Assembly: GCF_010015445.1 (NCBI RefSeq)
Contig: NC_053128.1
Location: 10,329,840 to 10,393,839 of the forward strand
Length of the DNA: 64,000 nucleotides
Source: Perca fluviatilis
Taxonomy: Eukaryota; Chordata; Actinopteri; Perciformes; Percidae
Direction: 5' to 3'
The notes under the pieces are model-generated. The model did not search any database. It was not told the origin of the DNA and saw nothing but the letters and a program-made list of their open reading frames with translations. Below are positions 22,570 to 33,789 of this stretch, one piece after another. The first letter of the stretch is position 1; each line of letters begins with the position of its first letter. Both the position numbers and the translations under genes were made by a program.

Positions 22570-22745
22570 CTTCCATCCGTTTATATCCTATACCCACTTA
22601 CCCCGTGTTGGGTCATGGGGGGCTCGAGCCTTTCTCATCCCAGATTTGGGCGAGAGGTGATGATGCTCCCTGTTCAGTTAGACAGGGACAGGTCTATCAC
22701 AGGGCTGACACCTTTAGACAGCCAACCAGTCATACTCTGCTTCAC
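22570..22745 (+). repeat. LINE 3' UTR-like fragment
   Basis: The string runs from a tccgtttatatcctataccc start through gggtcatggggggctcgagc to tctatcacagggctgacac. This is the familiar layout of a fish LINE 3' untranslated region. No coding sequence is attached. Confidence 0.5.
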
Positions 22746-23099
22746 TACTATGTTGTGACAACTCAGTTTGAAGTCTAAGTTGGGCCCGTCTGAAAAGCCC
22801 TCTCTGAAATGCTTTACACAGAAACTGGCCAGCTGTGCGGAGGTGTGAAAGAAAGTAGGTTTTAAGTTTCTCTCAAGATCCCTTATTTTGTCTTTCACAT
22901 GAACTATTTTTGCCACTTTTTATGTGTTCAACCAAGTGCAACATCACGAACCCCTTCAAAGAGAGACTTTCCTAAAGTGACACATAACAAAATATGGCTA
23001 AATGCTTTTATTTCCACTGTAGGACAGTAGGGATTTCCAGGGGTGGGGCTAGAAGGGGGGCACGGGGTGGCACCTGAAATTAGACTGCCCCCCCCAACC

Positions 23100-23200
23100 C
23101 CCCTATTATGACCTATCTAGGGTGTGCATCACCATTGTCAGCTGGGATCGGCTCCTGCCCCCATGGCCCTAAAGGATAAGCGGTTACAAATGATGGATGG
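23100..23200 (+). repeat. LINE tail fragment
   Basis: cagctgggatcggctcctgc, then cctaaaggataagcggttac and atgatggatgg: a common fish LINE 3' tail. A separate ATGG microsatellite lies at 23341-23378. Confidence 0.55.
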
Positions 23201-23340
23201 ACGGACAGAAGAAGAAAAAGACATACTTTATTAATTCTGCAAGAAGAAAATACTTCTTTTCTCACTCTGTTGTTAGTTACACATTACACACAAGCCTTAA
23301 ATAAATACACATGACCAGGACCTGTACATACAAAAATCCG

Positions 23341-23378
23341 GATGGAGGGATGGATGGATGGATGGATGGATGGATGGA
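23341..23378. repeat. (ATGG)n microsatellite
   Basis: Imperfect ATGG copies; possibly a further LINE tail. Confidence 0.9.
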
Positions 23379-25005
23379 AATCTAGGTTAAGCTTTAAAAT
23401 ACTAAAAGACCTGATAACAGATGTACCTGAGGAATGTTTCTACAAATCAATCCAAGCATTAAACATATTCCTAAATCTTAACATTGTTTTCTTTACATAA
23501 AGTATCCCACTATGTGTGAGGGTGTGTTATTTTACAATGTTGACTTCTTCTTCCTCTGATTTTCTGAGCAAAGAAAAGATCTGCATTGAATTACTTTGGC
23601 ATGGCAAGGTTGCCATGAACTTTAGACACCAAGCTGCTGCTGTACCGTCAGATCAGTGTTTATCTAACACTTAAGCTGTCCTGATTCCGTGCGCGCTATC
23701 AGACGAGATGGGGCACTGACCGGACAAATGTACTGACCTTTTTCAAGCTCAGTCTGACTTTTAGAAGCGAGTCCAAACAAACATGGCTTGTGCTTGTTTG
23801 CTGCCCAGAGTCAAACTGTGGCTACAATACAGACCACAGCATTCTTTTTAAGCTTTTATGGCAGAGCCATTACTTTTCTGCTGAAAAAAACTCAAGACCT
23901 AAAAGTCCATCACTCAGCTTAGTTACCGTGAAATTATGTTATTAAAAATTTGACAGCTGCAAAATTTGAGATTTTATGTCCAGGCACAATGCGTGAATAG
24001 CTGAAATGTAAAATGTGTTTTTTATGGAAGTCAAGAGCAACTTGAATGAACAAGAAAAGAGAAGTCAATATGCCAGCTGGCAGCTGATTGCTATTTAAAC
24101 AAATGTTTAGTGACATGAGTGTTAAATGCATCCTACATGGAATTAGCTCCTTCTCACATGCAGAGGTTGTAAGTCTTTTCTAATTCATTTTCATTCATGG
24201 TTGTCATCATTCAAGGCCAGGTACCCACACATATTGAGCTTCAATGGTTCCAAATTGCAGCACTGAAAAGGAAGAGGTAACTTATTTGAATCATTTATAC
24301 AGTGAATGTGTGGACTGATTCAAATGCGTATTTTGTGTTGTTGTTTGTGTGCTCAGAAGTAGTACAGAAATGTAAGAAAGCAACCGCTTCATTTTCTCAA
24401 ACAGCTGCAATAAAATCACTTAATTTCATGGCTGAAATACATCGATCAGAAAACGTGTTTGCTTTCCTGTTGTGCCACTGTATGTATGGTCCTGGCACTG
24501 AGCACTCGGTGTCTGCTTCACTACAGCTGCAGGATGTGTTCTTCCGTAAGAACCGCAAGGACCTGCACAGCCGTTGGACCTCTGCTCATTGAAGTTTGGA
24601 AGAGGTGAGCTATGGAAGTTTTTTTTGGGCCTCTTTATTCAAATGGCAATGTATTTTGCAATTGTCAATTCAATTTGCAATGTTGTCATGCAATTTGAAT
24701 ATGCATTTTGCAATTGACAAGTCAATATGCAAAGTTTCAATGCAATCCTCAATTCAGTTAAAATTATTTTGTCTACATATTAGAATGAAATCTTAATCAA
24801 TTGCATTTCCCTTTGATCAGTTCTTGATGGCAGTGTTTTTTCTTTACTATTGCTTTAATGTATTTTTCTTTGTCTTGAGAGGTCACCCTTTTACTCGTGG
24901 GGAGGTTGCCCCCTATTGATTGCATTCTTTATTTGGGATGGACTAAGTGAACTCTGTTTTAGATTGGGTCACCATGGTTACTAAATGTCTGCACCTGCTG
25001 ATTTG
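23379..25005. other. no gene seen
   Basis: No supported gene. Around 24650-24760 short caatttgcaatt-type motifs recur without a strict period. Confidence 0.5.
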
Positions 25006-25009
25006 CTCA

Positions 25010-25330
25010 CACCAGGGGCACGTTCAACAGCCAAACGGTGTGTTGAACGACATGTTTCCTCGGAGCAGTGTAAAACCATAGACGGTATATAAAACGGTGT
25101 GCATCAGGGGCAGGTTCAACCTCGAAACGGTGTGCACTGTTTTGCTACAGTTTCTATGTTTTCTCCCGTTTGATGGGTGTGTCTCTCGTTTAGTGGCCTT
25201 GTCATAGGTGATATACCCATAGACTGTATAAAACAGGTGTTAGCGTTCATCAGCAGAGACGTGTCTGTAATGTCGTACGTAGTAATAAAAAGGCAGAGCC
25301 CTTGCGCCAAGGTGTTCAACGCACCCCCGT
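25010..25330. repeat. dispersed repeat with ggttcaac motifs
   Basis: The unit caggggca(c/g)gttcaac occurs twice, near 25012 and 25106, and an aacgcacccccgttttag segment closes the region. The segment tctcgtttagtggc is matched by tctagtttaatggc near 46127, and aggggcacgttcaac by tggggcacgttcaat near 46014. It is therefore a repeat shared with the core of the 46-kb foldback. Confidence 0.5.
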
Positions 25331-25502
25331 TTTAGTTTAAATAAAAGTGTTGCCTACCTTTCCTGCAACTTCTTCCCTTTCTACTCCAGCTAACTTTGTC
25401 TGTTTGTTGCTGGGCGGATATTGTACAGTGGGTTTTTCTGAAATGCTTTACTAGAGTTCATGATAATTCTCTACGAGTTCATCACTGTGAGTGTCCCCTT
25501 TG

Positions 25503-25860
25503 ACATTAAAGGTCCAATGTGTGGGAATTTCTCCCATCTAGCGTTGAGATCATATATCGCAATCAACTCTCTCGCGCCACGCAGTTCAAAGTACGTATTA
25601 CAGCTACGCGCTTTTTTTCTGATGACGCCGGTCTCTTGCTCTTTTCAAAATCCTTTTTTCTTTTTCTGGGCGAAGAAGACTCTTGTTCCTGAAATTTGGA
25701 TTTTGAATACGTGTGGTCAAAGAACTTCTAATGTTTCCTTCTTCATACTTGCCGGGGTATACCGGGGCTGGTATTGTGCCGAAAACAGACTGCCTGTCGA
25801 AATATGACTGCACGCCGCTAGAGGGCAAGGTTGGCCATGTTGTCCTGATATCCAAACCAA
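25503..25860. mobile_element. MITE-like repeat
   Basis: Starts ttaaaggtccaatgtgtggg, a common opening of fish non-autonomous repeats, and runs to the cgccgctagagggcaagg region. The latter half (tgcctgtcgaaatatgactg) recurs at 26390. Ends are not precisely defined. Confidence 0.4.
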
Positions 25861-26204
25861 GAGCAAATAAAATGTTATTAAAAAAGTGAAAATACCTGTC
25901 CCATTTTTGAGCGGGGAAATATGTGTCACGAGTTTACACGAGAAACAGATAGGATATACATTAGATATCATACATACACACATTTGTAGGACATACATTA
26001 CATTACATACATACTGTACATACACACATTTATCATGGATAAAGACATATACAAAGGTAGGCTACTGTCCGATACTTATCAAGTGGTGAGTATACAGAGG
26101 GATACTCCAGGAATGAAAAAACTCTTTTTCGTTGGAAGGCCAACACTTTTGATGTGCAAGGTAAGAAGACATTGTGATGCATTGCATATACATTGTCAAC
26201 CACC

Positions 26205-26386
26205 ACGCATTTATTAATTTATAGATAGATCAGTTTTATATTTGAATGTGTAATCTGCTCTAATGCAATAACAGATCATGTTAGTAATTAATACCACGCA
26301 TTTATTAATTTATAGATTGATCAGTTTATATTTGAATGTGTGATCTGCTGTAATGCAATAACAGATCATGTTAGTAATTAATTAAC
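26205..26386. repeat. direct duplication, about 91 bp unit
   Basis: Two successive copies from accacgcatttattaattta to atcatgttagtaattaat, differing at a handful of bases. Confidence 0.85.
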
Positions 26387-27284
26387 AGAACGCCTGCCGA
26401 AATACGACTGCACCCCACAGGCACAGTCACTGAGTAATGTTAGCTATGAAGTGCACCAATATCACATAGATTATTGTGATTTTACGGTACAGTTTAATAT
26501 TTTATAAAGGCAACTTTTTTACAGGTGTTTATATAGAATAGCCACCACCAAGTCTGTGATCTCTTTATTATAGACCTATTACGTTTTTATTTTTTTTTTA
26601 TAATCCAAACTAATGAAGATCAGAGTAAATTCTTAAAGGAAGACTTCATATACCTTTTCCATCACTCATAACGATCAGCTGGTTGGTATGTCACTTGTCA
26701 GTAGTAATCAGAGCAGCTGTGTCGTTGTTAGTTAAACCAATCAGGGTCGGCCATTTGTCACGAGCCTATCACAGCATGACCTCCTGCTTTAAATCTGCTC
26801 TCTCTTCCGTGGTTGGCAGTTGTCGTTTTGGGAAATAGAGTGCGTCCCGCCTCCTCCCCTTCTGCCACCGGTGGTCACGCCCTCGGACCTGGGTTCGTCT
26901 GTGCTTGGCTGTCGATGGTTCCTCTGCTCATTCACCACCACCAGTATCTGGACTCCATCGGGGGATTTGTTTGGGTTTCCTTAACCCTTTAGGACATTTG
27001 GGTTCGATGGAGTCCAATCTTTCAGAGACTTGTACATTTACATGTTTGTCTGTACATTAAATATGTTCATAATTACAAGGAAGTCTCTCCTGATTGAAAT
27101 ACAGCCTATTTTTTTCCAAAGATGGAAAACTCTTCTACAAGAAGAAATAACACACCATAGAGATGATGTGTGGACCTGCAGAGGCTGCCACAATTTCTGT
27201 CTTTTATCCCACTTATCGGTTGTCCATTCATGTCCTATTCCTTGTTCTTGATGTTAATATGACTGTCACCTATATGTCTTTTAG
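26387..27284. other. no confirmed exon upstream of the integrase relic
   Basis: The stretch includes a moderately GC-rich block (26810-26960). Earlier exons of the integrase gene could lie here, but I could not identify any with confidence. Confidence 0.35.
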
Positions 27285-28195
27285 GTAACTCATCCATTTG
27301 AGCCTGTTGGCATGGATAAGGAAGCTGACTATGACTACAGAGGGATACAATTACATCTGTGTAATGATTGATTACCTGTGCAAATGGGCACAAGCTTATG
27401 CTCTTAGAACAAAAACGGCTGAAGTGGTATCTGGCTGCATCCTCACATTTTTTTTACCAGTTTGAGGCTCCCAAGAGGATCCTTACAGACCAGGGGAAGG
27501 AGTTTGTAAATCAGGTAAAATAAAACTACTTGCAGTGTAGCTCCCAAGAATACTTTGGGGGGGTGAAATAAAATACCATCAGTCACTTGAAAATTCATTG
27601 TTTGTAAAGTGAGATAAATATATTTCAGATCAACACTGACGTCTTCAAGATCCTTGGGATAAAAAGAAGCCTTTGTGCCCCTTATCCTCCTCAAACCAAT
27701 GGTCTTGTTGAGACAATGAATGCTACCATACAAAGGTAAGCAAAATGGGTGGGAGTTGTGAACCTGTATCAAGAAATACCGCCCCTATTTAAGTTATTTC
27801 TACACTATACCAGAGGGATTAGAGCAGAAATTGGTCATGCACTCAGCATTACAAATCTTCCCAGACTGCATAAGTAGCTGCAGTTAATTATTTATGGGCC
27901 TTTTTTTACAACATATATTCATATTCAACCATATATTCAAACAACATATATATATATAAAAAATAGATACAGAGTACATTTTTTTCATTCTATATATTTA
28001 TATTACAGCATGCAGATATTCGCTATCACTTTTCAGAGCTCTGAGAAAACTTGGTGGGCAGAGGCCCGACACATGGGTCCAGCATTTAGATGCTGTGATG
28101 TTTGGTCTACGGACCAAAAAACAGTCAACCACTACATTTTCGCCATTCTATATGATGTTTGGCAGGGAAGCCAGATACCCATCCCTGAGGAGTAC
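27285..28195 (+). pseudogene. integrase core (rve) exons, GIN1/Ginger-like
   Basis: Exon 1 (27285-27514) begins after ttttag with THPFEPVGMD, the first catalytic Asp. It changes frame before EGYNYICVMIDYLCKW and again in a T8 run before APKRILTDQGKEFVNQ, which holds the second Asp. Exon 2 (27629-27735) follows in phase and carries PYPPQTNGLVETMN with the catalytic Glu. Exactly 35 residues separate the second Asp and the Glu, so the DD35E spacing is kept. Exon 3 (28037-28195) joins in phase with LDAVMFGLRTKKQST and FSPFYMMFGREARYP. Together these are the diagnostic blocks of Ty3/Ginger-type integrases. At least two frameshifts make it non-functional as it stands. Confidence 0.8.
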
Positions 28196-28416
28196 GTGGT
28201 ATTTTTTGTTGCAAGTGATTGTTTTGACTTTTTGAAAGAATGTATGCAATACGTTAAGATAGACACATTGTATACAATATTATTTTTAAAAGGTGGACAC
28301 CACTTTAAATCCATGGAGGAAAAAAAAACAACTACTGCTACAGACGAAACAGATTGACATTTGAATACTACGGTTTGGGAAAAAAAAAATTTTTTTTTTT
28401 TTTTTTTTTTTTTTTG

Positions 28417-29108
28417 GGTATACTCTAGACCAGTTATTCAATGATGAAGGTATGTTGAGTTTTGAGGACCTGAGAGCTAGCTTTGAGATCCCTAGGACAT
28501 CCTTCTTCCTTTACCTTCGCTTAAGGTCAGCCCTAAAATGTTATGGAGTACCATGGGGAAACAGTCTTGAGACCCACCCAATCATTAATGGCTTGTTGAT
28601 TTTCCTGTGAGAGGATTGGTGTCCAGGATTTATGCTAAACTGATGCAGGTATCCGTAGGAGAACTCCCAATAGTAAAGAAATGGGAGCGAGAGCTGAGCT
28701 CGGAGGGGAACATAATTAATTGGGAGACATTTTGGGACAACATTTCCCACTGTTCCAAGAACCCAAATCACCAGCAAATCCACTTCAACATATGCCATAG
28801 GACACATTGGACTCCTCAGAAGAGATACGTCTCTAAAGTCATTCCTACTCCCTATTGCACGTTCTGCCAACCTGAACAAACTGGAGCTTTCCTGCACATG
28901 GTCTGGGAGTGTGAACAGGTGCATGAGTTTTGGAATAAAACTAAATAAAAAATATCTGATGTGATAGGATGTCGACTTAAACTGACCTGATTGTTTTGTT
29001 ACTTAATGACGACTCTAGATTACATCTGCTTGGGAGACAGAAGAAAATTTGGCTAGCCGGCTCAACCGCGGCCAAGAAAATGATAGCTCAGCGCTGGCTC
29101 CAAATTTC
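28417..29108 (+). pseudogene. L1-clade LINE ORF2 C-terminal fragment
   Basis: Pieces in more than one frame show QLFNDEGMLSFEDLR, IYAKLMQVSVGELPIVKKWE, HRTHWTPQKRYVSKVIPTPY, then CTFCQPEQTGAFLHMVWEC (the CCHC-like motif of L1 ORF2), then LLNDDSRLHL and TAAKKMIAQRW. Order and content match the region after the L1 reverse transcriptase. The fragment is cut at both ends: there is no 5' part, and it stops at QRW without the usual ORF2 end, 3' UTR or poly-A. A T-run (28390-28416) precedes it. It lies between exons of the integrase gene relic. Confidence 0.8.
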
Positions 29109-29560
29109 AAGGTGGGTGACAAAGTGTGTGCCAAATGTGAGAAGCCAGCAGCGAAAGGGCAGAAAGTTGGAGCCCTTTCACAGTCATAGCACTGCAGGAC
29201 AAGAGTGCTGAAAGTGATGGAGGTCGTGTTTTTCCTAAAATCAACACCGACCACCTGAAAATACACTTTGAGGAAAGGGAAAGAATACCACATAAGATCC
29301 CCAACTCCACAGGGGTAACCTCTGCCTCGATCCCTGCCTCCACCTCCACCCCTGCTTCAACCTCAACCTCTGACTCCACATCCATCCTTGCCTCCATCTC
29401 CACCCCTGCTTCAGTCTCTACTCCTACCTTAACCTATGGTCTCCACTCCCACCCCTGCCTCAACCTCAACCTCTGACTCCACATCCATCCCTGCCTCCAC
29501 CTCTGCTTCCACCTCTACTCCTGCTTCAACCGTGAGCTACACTGTATCAGCTACCACTGA
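29109..29560 (+). pseudogene. integrase C-terminal domain and Ser/Thr/Pro-rich tail
   Basis: Immediately after the L1 fragment the sequence reads APNFKVGDKVCAKCEK, the start of the SH3-like C-terminal domain found after Ty3/Ginger integrase cores. After a frame break it gives GGRVFPKINTDHLKIHFEE. From 29298 to 29530 the frame becomes an imperfect repeat of Ser, Thr, Ala and Pro (PASTSTSDSTS units); a near-duplicate stretch occurs in a second frame from 29436. Confidence 0.6.
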
Positions 29561-30182
29561 TAAATGTATGTCTTTCTTTTACTCTACAGTAGTGACACCT
29601 GATCAAACAGTTTGTCGATGTGAATTTATAGAAAGGCAATTGTTTTGGCATTAGTACAATGTCAGTACTTTTAGCTAAGAAGCATTATTTCTTTTATTTA
29701 CCTATATTTAAAGCTATAGTGCATAGTTTCTGTTGTCCCCATGAGGAATTCTTAGTAATGACAACAACACTGTCAGCGCATCCACATAATACAGCCTTCT
29801 GTGACTGCACCGCCCCCGCCCCTCCTCCACGCAGTTGCTAGTAGCCAAGGAGGACACAAAGGATTAAAAAAACATGACGGACTCTTCAGAAGAGGTAATT
29901 ATCTTTACTTGAGTTTTTGCGCGGGAAAGTCACTGGATGACAAAATCTTCTGAACACAGAGTTGTGTGGAGCTGATATTCTTAATTAGCTTTGTAGCAAC
30001 TCATTTGGCAATGGCTTGAATGTAACGGACATTCATTAATATCAAAAAGTTAAGCACTAAAGCTTTAATGTATGTGCATTGAAGAAATACTCGTAAGTAA
30101 TGACATCTATTCATTGCAAATGATGTGATGAATATTGCACTATTCAATATGCAGTGCTTATGTATTATGTTATTTTTCCTAG

Positions 30183-30890
30183 GTGTGATGGATGCATGGA
30201 AAGGAAAGAATCCATACATTCTTCTTTCCAAAGTTGGGCCCTACAAACTGGTTTATGCAGATATTGCAAGAACAGCCCCAAATATGCAGTTAGAGAGGGA
30301 GGTACAGTAAATTGGTGTTTACATAGGGAATTTATGCAGTTATATATGCAGAAAACGGATCCTATTTGATATGTCATTTCATCTCAGGTAATTAATGGCT
30401 ACTTGGAGCTCCTGGTCATATTTGGAATAATAAAAGCAAACGTATGTGGAGATTTTACAGTACATATAGACTCAAGTATTTATTTATGCAAACATCTTTG
30501 AGTTAGTCCTTCCAAGTGATGTATACATTTACCTTTTCTACCCATGTTTTCTAATTTTAGCTTGATACACAGATGTTCAAATCAATCATTGGCATTGTCA
30601 ATAAGAACAACCACTGGATGTTGATGGTGAGTTAAAAAAGTGTCATGGTTAGAAATTGTGCTTTTGACTCTGCATTTCAATATTCCCTCTGTTGAGCCTT
30701 TTCATGTTATAGCGTAGCATGAATACAAACTTTGCAAACATCTGGATGAAAAGGGTGACAACCTATTGAATGGGAAAATAGCAAAGTTTACTTTTCCCCT
30801 TTGTACAATAGGTTATGCTTCCATTAGAGAAGAGGTCGTTGTTCCTCAATCCTCTTGGGGAAAAGGCAAAGGATATAAAACATTGTCAAG
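30183..30890 (+). pseudogene. Ulp1/SENP-like (C48) cysteine protease exons
   Basis: Four exons with consensus borders: 30183-30301, 30388-30441, 30561-30626 and 30812-30890. Phases are 2 bases in, then 0, 0, 0, ending with one base over, so they join without a stop. The blocks VINGYLELLV, SIIGIVNKNNHWMLM and VMLPLEKRSLFLNPLGEKAK match the Ulp1 layout: an entry helix, the strand with the catalytic His of the HW pair, and the following strand where the catalytic Asp usually sits (here Asn-Pro). The exon with the catalytic Cys was not found; a minisatellite and MITE follow at once. The part seen is undamaged, so this could be live coding sequence, but the gene looks incomplete. Confidence 0.6.
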
Positions 30891-30976
30891 GTGTGACAAG
30901 GTAACTTGACTTAACACACACACACACACAAACACAAACACACTAACAGACTGTAAAACCATGCTGTAGTTTATCC

Positions 30977-31146
30977 TTTACATATAGACTGTCCCAGGAC
31001 AGTCATTGAGTCCCAGGACCGTGTCTTGAAGTCACAGGACAGGGTACAGGACAGTCATGGAGTCACAGGACAGTGTCTGGGAGTCACAGGACAGTGTACA
31101 AGACAGTCATGGAGTCACAGGACAGTGTCTGGGAGTCACAGGACAG
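30977..31146. repeat. minisatellite, gtcacaggacagtg units
   Basis: Tandem, partly higher-order copies of a unit containing gtcacaggacagtgtctggg and gtcatggagtcacaggacag, each roughly 25-28 bp, pairing into a 54-55 bp period. Confidence 0.85.
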
Positions 31147-31149
31147 CAC

Positions 31150-31464
31150 TCGGTGGATTGTTGTCGGCCGTTAGCATGTAGCTACATGCGACAATGTTAA
31201 CACCGCAGTAGCTTAAAAAAAAAAACACACCAGTCCTGCCTACCTGGAGCAGATGACCAATCATAGAAGACCGGCTTAGAGTTGCGTAACACTTAGCCAA
31301 GAGTAGTAAAAACTGTTGAAACCAGTTTTAGCTCACAGGGATTTCTCTAAAATGCATTAACCTCATTATTTAACTTGATTTTTGGCCTTGTTTAACATGA
31401 AAATCTGACATTATAACATTGTAGATATGACAGAAAATACGGAAAAGCATAATATGTCCACTTT
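31150..31464. mobile_element. fragment of the TTAA-target element, opposite orientation
   Basis: Read in complement it starts ttaaagtggacatattatgc and shares the course of 6169-6410 including tctatgattggtcat and aggcaggactgg. The other terminus is missing. Confidence 0.6.
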
Positions 31465-32831
31465 AATATTGGTTGAGTCAATATTGGTTCATTAAATAAT
31501 ATTAATAAGTGCCCGCTGCCCTCCATGGCTGAAAATGACTTAAATTCCTACAGCTGCCAAAGATGAAAGGACATTACAACAAATGAAACTGTTGAGTTAT
31601 TCTCATACATTTTTGTCATATTCCAATTTTCTATGCGACTGTTAACCAATCCATCCAACTGAGTAAATATTAATAGGAAGAAAATAAAATAATAAAAAAA
31701 CATTTGTCCTTTGCCTAAAACTTAAGAAGCACTTGGAACAGATAAATGCAGAACCATAAAATAAAACGTCTAATTTGTTTTCTGCTGGCAGACAAGAGTC
31801 AGCCACCTCTTGTGTTACAACATGTCATTTGAGCGTTCAATGACACAGAAAATGATTAAAGTAAACAACACAGTGGGGAAGTTTGCCAACTTTAACAGCA
31901 ACACTAATGCCAGTAGTTGCATTTGCAAGTAAGCTACTCCTTTAAGCACATTTGCACAAACATCAGTGCAGACACCTGTGTTATGATGTTACACCTGAGG
32001 AGAATTTGCATATGAGAGAGTTTCATTAAGCATTAGGCAGTGGATGGATTTGCTCTAACTACCTTCCCATTGCTTTTCCACATACGCTTACAAGCGTCTG
32101 AGAATGTCAATGCAATTTCAAATTGATGCTCAGTCATTTGGAAGAACTCGAGAAGAGAGGACTGTCAGAAGAAGTTTTGACACCAACCATATTTCCCCAA
32201 ATAATGAGGCCTCTTTGACTTCCAGACACAGTTAAATTCTTGTCATCTGCTTCACTTCTCAACCTGCTCAACATTGTTGTCACATATAATGATTATTATT
32301 ATTAATCATGATCAGCATCATGATGGGCTATGATGTGCACACACACACACACACACACACACATACTGAAAACAGGGCTGTTTTGCTTATACCATGAAAA
32401 GTGACTTTTTTCAGCTCACAGCGACGCTACATACAAATATGATGTTCTAGAATATGATATATATAAAATTATATTTTTACTTAAGTAAGTAGTAAAGTAT
32501 GTAAGTGGAGTATGTTCACAGTGTGGTATTAGTAATTTACTCTGAACCCAGAAATGGTAAGAGAGGTAGGAAAGCACGGGTGTCCTTACCCTAATAAAAT
32601 CAAGGTATACGTTATCCCTCGGTTTAAAGAAGTTAGTAAATAACCTTGCTGTTTGTTGGTGCTGCTGCCCCAAATAAGTGGAAAACTGCGGGGTGAACAA
32701 TCTTTTTGTTTGTTTCAGTGTAGTAATTTATAGACAGCCTAAGCACCTCGTCTAACTGAGTAGCAGCAGCAGCAGCAACAGCAACAGAGCAGAAGAGAGC
32801 AGGCTGTTCAAAACTCTGGTGTACTTACAAA
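31465..32831. other. no gene seen
   Basis: No exon is supported. A short (CA)n tract is at 32337-32363. The frame near 31790-31940 was tested as a further protease exon and did not fit. Confidence 0.45.
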
Positions 32832-33750
32832 CAGGGTGCGAACCACGGGGAGCTAGGGGACTCGGCTCCTTAATAAGACATGGGCTCCCCTGAAACGATT
32901 GTGAAATTTTGGGGCTCTAATTTGACAATGTGTATTTTAACGTGCAATTTCAGTTTTGTGTAATGTGATCATTGGATTATAATGTGTAAACTGAAAAATA
33001 TAATTCATGCGTGATGGTGATTTAAACCCATTCACTTCAATAAAGAAACTATACATGTTATTCTTGTTATGAGCATCAAGGCGCGGGCGCAAACCAACTC
33101 ATGTTTAGTAGGCTACATGTTCTCAAGATTGTAAAAAATATAAACATTGGAGGCCATTAATCGGGAAGTCCTTGAAATCCATTCTGCAGTAAGCATCATA
33201 TAGCCATGGCAAAAAGAAAACAAGGCAGTTTAATTAATTTTGGTTTTACTAAGAAACTGTGTAGCGATGACGTTAATAGCACGACTAATTCACCTGCTGC
33301 AAGCCCTGTTAGCACACCTCCCACCGGGGTGACAACGCAAGAAGAAGCTGAAGAAATAATGTCCTCTCTGGCTGAAGATGGTGGTGGTAACAGCTCGTCA
33401 GAGGCCTGGTCACCATCCTAACCCCTCTGGCTCCTCTCTCTCCCGTTAAACTGGAACAGCCAGCAGTGGAGAGCCTGGAAGAGCCCATATACATGGCTGT
33501 TTGTTAAGGATGGAAGCTTGGGGTGCGTCGCTATGGTCTAATTGAACGGAGGAATTCTGGTATTCTTCTTATTGTTTATATATTTGTGGGTGGCTGTTTG
33601 CCCTATCTATTCCTGTCGATAAAGTATGATAGGGTAAATCCTGTAGTGCATACACTTGTAGCTGTTATGTATCTTTGTAAGTCATTGTAAGTTGCAAGCG
33701 CACGAAAAAAAGTGGGCTCCCCCGAAGGCCACAGTATAGTTCGAACACTG
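32832..33750. mobile_element. deleted hAT transposon with perfect 8-bp TSD
   Basis: cttacaaa flanks both sides exactly (32824-32831 and 33751-33758). The ends are inverted: cagggtgcgaac on the left and, in complement, cagtgttcgaac on the right. The 919-bp element keeps only the N-terminal part of a transposase (33206-33421). Subterminal gggctccccnga motifs occur at both ends. Confidence 0.9.
33206..33421 (+). pseudogene. hAT transposase N-terminal remnant (71 aa)
   Basis: The frame begins MAKRKQGSLINFGFTKKLC, the opening typical of fish hAT transposases and the host genes derived from them (zinc-finger MYM/TTF type). A Ser/Thr/Pro-rich linker follows and a stop closes it at 71 codons. The DNA-binding, catalytic and dimerisation parts are deleted. 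It lies within an element of intact ends and TSD, which supports its origin. Confidence 0.7.
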
Positions 33751-33789
33751 CTTACAAACTTTCCAATCCATCGTTTTATGAGAGCATAA

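Larger units (their letters stand above)
27285..30890 (+). pseudogene. intron-containing integrase plus Ulp1-type protease gene relic
   Basis: Seven exon-like blocks with AG/GT borders lie in order: integrase core (27285-27514, 27629-27735, 28037-28195), integrase C-terminal and S/T/P-rich part (about 29109-29560), and Ulp1/C48-like protease (30183-30301, 30388-30441, 30561-30626, 30812-30890). The integrase is frameshifted in exon 1 and near the end of exon 3. The protease exons are open and their phases join. An L1 fragment separates exon 3 from the C-terminal block. The integrase is of the GIN1/Ginger type rather than an LTR-element copy, because spliceosomal introns cut it. That integrase and protease belong to one gene is an inference from order, strand and spacing. 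Confidence 0.6.

Noticed and set aside
31790..31940. Possible next exon of the Ulp1-like protease containing the catalytic Cys
   Set aside because: In the phase required by the preceding exon it meets a stop within 14 codons, and no SCGV-type motif appears.
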